Below are positions 50,715-56,200 of a stretch of 56,200 bases of DNA, piece by piece. The position numbers and the translations under genes were made by a program. The stretch is taken from positions 1 through 56,200 of the forward strand of contig JAMDBG010000088.1 of the NCBI GenBank assembly GCA_023487865.1, given 5' to 3'. The stretch's first letter is position 1, and every line of letters starts with the position of its first letter. The stretch comes from Deltaproteobacteria bacterium (lineage in GTDB: Bacteria; Desulfobacterota; Syntrophia; Syntrophales; UBA5619). A model generated the notes under the pieces. That model searched no databases, was not told the origin of the DNA, and saw only the letters and a list, made by a program, of their open reading frames with translations.

Positions 50715-53417
50715 CTAAACCAGGGGTCTCCCGTTATTCAGCTTTTCATAAATTCTGATATATTCGGCAACCATGTGGCCCAGGCTGTACCGCTCACGGG
50801 CTTCCCGCATGATCCTTTTTATCTGTTTTTCCCTGATCTCGGGTGAGAGACGGTGAAAAGCCACGCTCTTCTCCAAACCATACCAGAGGCCGCCGGTGTC
50901 ATAATCGCGAAACAAAAAACCGTTCCCGACATCCTGCGGTAAACCGTCTTCCTTAAGCCTCAGTTCGCGGATCTTGTCGTGGTATCCCCCCGTATCGCGG
51001 TTTGTGGCGGTTGCCCCGAAGATATTCCCCACCTGGTCGATCTGTCCGCAGGGTTCATAGAGGGATGCCCCGAAGACATCATTGGCGGCGGCATATCCCA
51101 AAAGAGAAAGCTCTTCGTTAAAGGGCTGATAGGCGATCCGACCGCCGGAATGATAGGCGATCCCGCCGAAGATGTCCATATGCGTCCGATCATTCCCGAT
51201 CCCGTCCGCCACGATGGCAATCTGGACATCGGGGTGCTTATCGACGAACGGTTGAATAATCTGTTCGAAAAGCTCGACCCCTTTCTGGAAGGTATCAAGA
51301 CGGGAAGGCCAAAAATACAGAAGTGCTTCCGGATTGACGGTGAGACCGGTCCTCTTCTGGAATTCAACGAGATTATCGCGCTTCGCCTCTATAACCGGAT
51401 CTTCAGGCCCATACTTCCGGATCAGCGCCTCGCAGCGCTCCGGATAGATTCGAGAAGAGGGGGCGTTGATGATTGCCCGGGCCGCGTCATGATAGTATTT
51501 CTCCTTTACTTCCTGACGGACGCTGGGCGGGACAAGGTTCCTGTCCAGAAAATAGTCCTCGACGACTTCCTTAAGAAACCGCTCACCGACGAAGTTGATC
51601 ATTGTGGCGTTTTTTATCGCCGTCGCCTGGCAGTCGATACCGGCTCTGCCTTCGTGCTCGGTAAAAAACAGACGGTCGGCGATGCTCTTCAGGCCGATTC
51701 CCCCCAAAAGATCCAGGGGAAGACAGGCGGTGAAAACGTTGTGCACCGTATGGAGGATGGGTAAACCGGTTGCCGCGGCGTAAGCGGTGATCGCCCCTCC
51801 CGCCATCCAGTCATGGCTGTGGATAATCAACCTTCCTTCGTGCCTGGCCCGGACGGTTTTGATGGTATTGTTTACGATTTCCCTCTGGAATTCAACGGCA
51901 GTGAGGATCGGATCGCCGGCATAGGCGCTCAGATTGTCGGCAAAGACGGAAGAACTGACCAGATGGATCATTTCGGAATCGATCCGGTAGCGGACATCCC
52001 TCCACTGCATTTCGGTCATCTGAGCCTCCCGCTGGAACCTCTTCTTGAGATTGAGGATCGCCAGATGGACATCCAGACCGCGTTCACCGAGACCCTCGCA
52101 CAGTGCTGAGACCACCTCCCCCTGGCCGCCGCTCTTTCCGGAGATAAAGCGGGCGAGACTGCCCATATCCTCCGGAAGCCTCCCCGTTTCGGGAGAAATG
52201 ATAAGGATGGCCGTCCTTTCATGTTTCTTGAGGATCACGAAACGTTTGACGGCGGCTTCCAGATCATCGATTTTGCGTGTCAGGATATGCGTGGGACGGG
52301 CGATGGAACCTTCGTAGGGGTTGAAGTAGGCATGGACCGCATGATCCTCTCCGATCCGCTCATGGAGAAAATAGACGTGATCCGAGGTCGTCAGATGCCG
52401 CCAGCGGGTCAGCAGTTCTCCCCCGGCACGGCGGGCCGCTGTTTCCATCCGCTCAATGTCACGAAAAAGCTCGTACTGAGTGGGATTTCCCAGCCAGCCG
52501 AAGGTATTCCGGCCCGCATCCGCCCAGGACGAAGTCGAGAGGCCGTGGATGTCCAGGAAAGGACATTCGGCTCCCCGAAACTTCATGGCGACCTCGGTCG
52601 GCGTCGCCATAAGCAGATTGGGATGCTTTTCGAGCGCCCCCGGCAAGCCCCGCCAGAACTCGAATATCCCCCGTTCGCTCCAGATGTGTTCGCCGATGTG
52701 TTCATAATCATAACCGAGCAGAACGGCCTCTCCGTCGATGAGTGAGAGGTATTGGGCGTATTGTGCGGGTGTCAAAGGACTGTGGGGAAACCGAAAAGCG
52801 ACGTCGTCGCTCAATTCCCTGTTCCGAGGGATGGCAATCAGGTTTGTATTGCGTGCCCGGAAGACGGCATTGGGTGAAATCGCAGCCTCTCCGTTCGTGA
52901 ACATATCATCCCTCTTCTCGCAGAGGATCGACTGATAGCCCATATCAGCGACAACGGCGGCGATGTCGTTATTGTACATCAGCTCAGTGTTGCGAAAAGA
53001 GGTTGGAAAGATCCCAAACATCCGTTTTATCATCTCACGATGCAGTGCAACCTGTTCTCTGAATTCGGTTTTGTGGGGATCCTCGAATAGGCTGGTCAGC
53101 GAATGATAGTTTGTCTCATCAAGGTATTCGACCTGATGGTTCTTCTCACCTGCTGCATAGAGCTCTTTGAGCAGGGTGACGAGTTCGGGCTTGTAGAGTT
53201 CCGCCTGTTTCAGAAAGGTGCCGGACATGCCAAGTGTGATTTTAAAGGAGGGGTGGGCGGTAAGGAGTTCCGCAAACATCTGGGTCGCAGGCAGGTAGCA
53301 CTTTTCCGCTACTTTGAGGAAAACCGACCGGTTCTTCTCCTCCCAGAGAAACTTCTCCCTCTCCGGATGGAGACGGAAGGGTTGGTGGAGCTGGAAATAA
53401 AAGATGACAAGCGGCAT
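50715..53417 (-). CDS. GH57 alpha-amylase-type domain fused to a glycogen-synthase-like glycosyltransferase
   Basis: The roughly 900-residue cytoplasmic protein has two enzymes in one chain. Residues about 1-400 form a GH57 barrel: VIFYFQLHQPFRLHPEREKF (region I, HQP), EYLDETNYHSLTSLFED, SFRNTELMYNNDIAAVV, ILCEKRDDMFTNG and YDYEHIGEHIWSE. Residues about 420-880 resemble a GT5/GT4 starch or glycogen synthase: SGKSGGQGEVVSALCEGLGE (KxGGL-like glucosyl-nucleotide loop), IIHSHDWMAGGAITAY, FWPSRLDTFQKGVELFEQI and ASLYEPCGQIDQVGNIFGAT (the EPCG motif). A joint role in storage-polysaccharide synthesis and remodelling is inferred. The start is ATG 53417 (GAGGTG upstream). Confidence 0.88.
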   Translation of the reverse strand: MPLVIFYFQLHQPFRLHPEREKFLWEEKNRSVFLKVAEKCYLPATQMFAELLTAHPSFKITLGMSGTFLKQAELYKPELVTLLKELYAAGEKNHQVEYLDETNYHSLTSLFEDPHKTEFREQVALHREMIKRMFGIFPTSFRNTELMYNNDIAAVVADMGYQSILCEKRDDMFTNGEAAISPNAVFRARNTNLIAIPRNRELSDDVAFRFPHSPLTPAQYAQYLSLIDGEAVLLGYDYEHIGEHIWSERGIFEFWRGLPGALEKHPNLLMATPTEVAMKFRGAECPFLDIHGLSTSSWADAGRNTFGWLGNPTQYELFRDIERMETAARRAGGELLTRWRHLTTSDHVYFLHERIGEDHAVHAYFNPYEGSIARPTHILTRKIDDLEAAVKRFVILKKHERTAILIISPETGRLPEDMGSLARFISGKSGGQGEVVSALCEGLGERGLDVHLAILNLKKRFQREAQMTEMQWRDVRYRIDSEMIHLVSSSVFADNLSAYAGDPILTAVEFQREIVNNTIKTVRARHEGRLIIHSHDWMAGGAITAYAAATGLPILHTVHNVFTACLPLDLLGGIGLKSIADRLFFTEHEGRAGIDCQATAIKNATMINFVGERFLKEVVEDYFLDRNLVPPSVRQEVKEKYYHDAARAIINAPSSRIYPERCEALIRKYGPEDPVIEAKRDNLVEFQKRTGLTVNPEALLYFWPSRLDTFQKGVELFEQIIQPFVDKHPDVQIAIVADGIGNDRTHMDIFGGIAYHSGGRIAYQPFNEELSLLGYAAANDVFGASLYEPCGQIDQVGNIFGATATNRDTGGYHDKIRELRLKEDGLPQDVGNGFLFRDYDTGGLWYGLEKSVAFHRLSPEIREKQIKRIMREARERYSLGHMVAEYIRIYEKLNNGRPLV

Positions 53418-53492
53418 ACCCACCTCGCAGAAAATCATTTCCCTCCGGCCTCTATATACCGGAATGAATCGAAGAAAGCAATCTCGGAACCT

Positions 53493-53521
53493 TTGACATC
53501 CGCCGCCCGGATGGGTATGAT
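53493..53521 (+). promoter_or_regulatory. sigma-70 promoter of hrpA
   Basis: TTGACA (53493-53498) and TATGAT (53516-53521) are 17 bases apart in the gap divergent from the GH57 fusion gene, about 70 bases before the hrpA start. Confidence 0.65.
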
Positions 53522-53588
53522 CCTTCTTCCAACCGGGCGGTTTTATCCGGGAATGGGCCGAAGAGGGGAACGATAAGAGGGTAATCCT

Positions 53589-56200
53589 TTGTCAGGGTAC
53601 AATGGAAGAATAAATAAACTAGCGGTGCGGCGCGCGCGTCTCCCCCGGATTGCCTACCCGTTGTCCCTGCCCATCCTGGAGCGAAAGGATGACATCATCT
53701 CCGCCATCCGGAAGCATCCTGTCGTCATCATCACCGGAGAGACCGGTTCTGGAAAGACCACCCAGATCCCGAAGATGTGTCTGGAAGCCGGTCGGGGGCT
53801 CGGGGGTCTGATCGGTTGCACCCAGCCGCGACGGATCGCTGCGACCACCGTTGCCCGGCGGATCGCCGAAGAGATGGGTGAACAGATCGGCCGATCGGTC
53901 GGTTACAAGATACGCTTTGATGACCGGACACCGCCCGATGCCTTCCTGAAGATCATGACCGATGGGATCCTCCTCATGGAGATCCACCACGATCCGCTCC
54001 TCCGCGCCTATGACACGATCATTGTCGATGAGGCCCACGAGCGGAGCCTCAATATCGATTTCATCCTCGGTATCCTTAAAACCCTCAGCGGCCGACGGCA
54101 GGATCTTCGCATCGTCATCACCTCGGCAACCATCGATACGGATAAATTCTCCCGGGCTTTCGGCAACGCACCGATCATCGAAGTATCGGGGCGTCTCTAT
54201 CCTGTCGAGGTCCGGTATGAACCCCTCGATCCCAAACTGGAAGAAAAAGGCGAAATCACCCCCGTCGATGCGGCGGTCCGATCGGTCGAAGATCTCCTGG
54301 ATCGGCGTGAGCGGGGGGACATCCTGATCTTCATGCCGACGGAACAGGATATCCGCGAAACCTGCGGACTCCTTACCGGACGTTTCCGGGAAGGGGTGGC
54401 GATCCTTCCCCTCTTCTCGAGACTCACCATCGCGGAACAGCAACGGGTCTTCAGACCCTCAACGATCCGGAAGATCATCGTCGCAACCAATGTTGCGGAA
54501 ACGTCGATCACCATCCCGAACATCCGGTTCGTGATCGACACGGGACTGGCCCGGATCTCTCAGTACAATCCCCGCTCACGGACGGCCGGCCTTCCCATCC
54601 GGCCGATATCCAGAAGCAGTGCCGACCAGCGGAAGGGCCGCTGCGGTCGCGTCCAGAACGGGATCTGCATCCGGCTTTTCAGTGAGGAGGACTATCTCAG
54701 CCGCCCCCTCTATACAGCGCCGGAAATCCTCCGCTCCTCTCTCGCGGGGGTCATCCTCCGGATGCTCGCCCTGGATTTGGGTGAGATCGACATGTTCCCC
54801 TTCATCGACTGCCCCGCCCCAAAGGGCGTTCGGGACGGGATCGAGATCCTTCTGGAGCTCGGCGCCATCGAGACCGGTGAAAATGATAACAGCGGCCCCC
54901 CCTCTCACCACCGTCTGACCGAGCGGGGGCGGATCATGGCACAGCTTCCTCTCGATCCGCGGATCTCCCGGATGATTCTCGACGCCCGAAAGGAGGGTTG
55001 TCTTCCGGAGATCGCCGTCATCGCTGCGGCCCTCAGCATCCAGGATCCCCGGGAGAGGCCCGCCGATAAAGAGGCCCAGGCGGATCAGGCACATGCGGCA
55101 TTCAAGGATCCCGCATCCGATTTTTCCGCTCTCCTTGGTCTCTGGCGGCGCTGTTACGCCCGAGGCGATTCTCCTCAGACCCCGAACCGTCTGCGCCGTT
55201 TCTGCCAGAAACATTTTCTCTCCTACCGGAGGATGAAAGAATGGCGCGAGATCCATGACCAGATCCTCTCGATCTTGATCGAGAAGAAGCTCGCCACACG
55301 AAAGGAAGCCATACTGCAAAAGCAGGGACACGACCTTTATGCCGCGCTGCACCGTTCCATCCTGAGCGGTTATCTTGGCCACATCGCTCAAAAGAAGGAG
55401 AAAAATCTCTACACGGCCACCCATGGGCGGCAGGCGATGATTTTTCCCGGCTCCGGCCTTTTCAACCGGGGAGGGAACTGGATCGTTGCCGCTGAGATGG
55501 TCGAAACTTCACGACTCTTTGCCCGGACCGTGGCGAACATCGAGAGCGACTGGCTCGAAAAACTCGGCGGCCGCCTCTGCCGGCGCACCTATTCCGCGCC
55601 CCACTGGGAAAAGGACCGGGGCGAAGTCATGGCCTCCGAACAGGTCACACTTTTTGGTCTTACCGTTGTGGCCGGCCGGCCCGTTTCTTTCAGCCGTATC
55701 GATCCCGCCGAAGCGGCCCGGATTTTCATCCGCAGCGCCCTTGTTGAAGGGGAAGTCAAAAAGCCTCTCCCTTTCCTTCTCCACAACCAGTCACTGATCG
55801 CAAAGATCGAGGGAATTGAGGAAAAGATCCGCCGCCGGGATTTGCTCGTCGATACGGAAACTTTGGCGCAGTTCTATGAAAAGCGCCTTCCCGGGATCTG
55901 CGATATACGAACACTGCAGCACATGATCCGGGAAAAGGGAAACGACCTTTTTCTCCGGATGAAAGAAGCGGACCTTCTGGTCAAAACCCCTGATCCGGAG
56001 GAGATAGACCTTTTTCCAGAAGCGGTTTCGGCAGGCGGTTGGCGGCTGGATTGTGTCTATCACTTCGTACCGGGGAAACCGGAAGATGGGATCACACTGA
56101 AGATCCCCGTGCAGGCCATTCCCACCCTGCCGGCCGCTTCTCTGGACTGGACGGTCCCTGGCCTCCTGAAGGAAAAGATCATGGCCCTCCTCCGGGGCCT
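53589..56200 (+). CDS. hrpA: DEAH-box ATP-dependent RNA helicase HrpA, C-terminus beyond window
   Basis: An uninterrupted frame from TTG 53589 runs off the right edge (870 codons visible; HrpA proteins have about 1,250-1,300 residues). Motifs are I VIITGETGSGKTTQIPKMC (about residue 50), CTQPRRIAATTVARRIAEE, II IIVDEAHERSLN (about 147), III ITSATIDTDKFS, and V/VI IIVATNVAETSITIPNI with SSADQRKGRCGRV. The last reads QRKGRCGR where most members have QRxGRAGR. The HA2 and OB domains follow, then the start of DUF3418. TTG is chosen because AAGAGGG lies seven bases upstream and an in-frame stop at 53574 rules out anything earlier; GTG 53625 is an alternative. HrpA helicases act on structured mRNA and stalled ribosomes. 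Confidence 0.93.
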   Translation, partial: MSGYNGRINKLAVRRARLPRIAYPLSLPILERKDDIISAIRKHPVVIITGETGSGKTTQIPKMCLEAGRGLGGLIGCTQPRRIAATTVARRIAEEMGEQIGRSVGYKIRFDDRTPPDAFLKIMTDGILLMEIHHDPLLRAYDTIIVDEAHERSLNIDFILGILKTLSGRRQDLRIVITSATIDTDKFSRAFGNAPIIEVSGRLYPVEVRYEPLDPKLEEKGEITPVDAAVRSVEDLLDRRERGDILIFMPTEQDIRETCGLLTGRFREGVAILPLFSRLTIAEQQRVFRPSTIRKIIVATNVAETSITIPNIRFVIDTGLARISQYNPRSRTAGLPIRPISRSSADQRKGRCGRVQNGICIRLFSEEDYLSRPLYTAPEILRSSLAGVILRMLALDLGEIDMFPFIDCPAPKGVRDGIEILLELGAIETGENDNSGPPSHHRLTERGRIMAQLPLDPRISRMILDARKEGCLPEIAVIAAALSIQDPRERPADKEAQADQAHAAFKDPASDFSALLGLWRRCYARGDSPQTPNRLRRFCQKHFLSYRRMKEWREIHDQILSILIEKKLATRKEAILQKQGHDLYAALHRSILSGYLGHIAQKKEKNLYTATHGRQAMIFPGSGLFNRGGNWIVAAEMVETSRLFARTVANIESDWLEKLGGRLCRRTYSAPHWEKDRGEVMASEQVTLFGLTVVAGRPVSFSRIDPAEAARIFIRSALVEGEVKKPLPFLLHNQSLIAKIEGIEEKIRRRDLLVDTETLAQFYEKRLPGICDIRTLQHMIREKGNDLFLRMKEADLLVKTPDPEEIDLFPEAVSAGGWRLDCVYHFVPGKPEDGITLKIPVQAIPTLPAASLDWTVPGLLKEKIMALLRG

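Noticed and set aside
53619..54443. A 274-codon minus-strand open frame opposite hrpA.
   Set aside because: The plus strand carries all helicase motifs in one continuous frame. The antisense translation is Asp/Gly/Arg-rich with no domain.
1..56200. CRISPR array, insertion sequence or rRNA genes.
   Set aside because: No regularly spaced direct repeats, transposase motifs or rRNA-like segments were found on reading both strands.

Overview
The window looks like chromosomal DNA of an anaerobic deltaproteobacterium-type organism (Desulfobacterota, most likely near Syntrophus/Smithella in the Syntrophales). This is inferred from gene content, not from a marker-gene search: a Re-citrate synthase-like enzyme, a Liv-type transporter operon with an embedded acyl-CoA ligase, a PilS/PilR-like pair, paired SAH/MTA-type deaminases, a TP0108-like phosphofructokinase and a GH57-glycogen synthase fusion. 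No insertion sequence, prophage, CRISPR array or rRNA is visible. One tRNA gene (Leu, UAA) is present. Both window edges cut a gene: homoserine dehydrogenase on the left, hrpA on the right.

Region 1 (1-10.8 kb) is housekeeping: hom (partial) and recG on the minus strand; then on the plus strand purM-purN, a phytoene-desaturase-like flavoprotein, an ATP-type phosphofructokinase, rpmB with its terminator, and recJ.

Region 2 (10.8-22.4 kb) is all minus strand. Upstream is a PilS/PilR-like histidine kinase and sigma-54 response regulator. After them comes the Liv-type operon livJ-livG-acyl-CoA synthetase-livH-livM-livF, and then a separately promoted GNAT/DUF2156 pair. The livJ leader is the most striking element of the window. 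It has a near-consensus promoter, a short leader ORF with five Phe codons within ten, a 9-bp antiterminator pairing that competes with an intrinsic terminator, and a second terminator directly before the livJ ribosome binding site. This is the layout of ribosome-mediated transcription attenuation, placed before an uptake operon.

Region 3 (22.7-30.6 kb, plus strand) carries comEC, hisS, aspS and a Re-citrate synthase-like gene. The last has its own promoter, a structured leader of about 200 nt ending in an intrinsic terminator, and a C-terminal Cache/PDC-like sensory domain fused to the enzyme.

Region 4 (30.6-39.4 kb) is mixed: a UvrD-family helicase, an MBL-fold hydrolase, a DUF362/ferredoxin protein, an SDR/DUF2867 protein, a type II NADH dehydrogenase, and an OFA-family MFS carrier with a long Ala/Glu/Lys-rich insertion.

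Region 5 (39.7-47.5 kb, minus strand) is a catabolic operon: tctC-tctB-tctA (tripartite carboxylate uptake), a GntR/FCD regulator, a PdxA2-type dehydrogenase, a broken Asp/Glu-racemase-family gene, an FGGY kinase and a VOC protein. It is bounded by a decayed response-regulator receiver on one side and tRNA-Leu on the other. The set suggests import, phosphorylation and oxidation of a hydroxy- or sugar acid.

Region 6 (47.6-56.2 kb) holds tRNA-Leu, two tandem SAH/MTA deaminase paralogues, a GH57-glycosyltransferase fusion on the minus strand, and hrpA running off the right edge.
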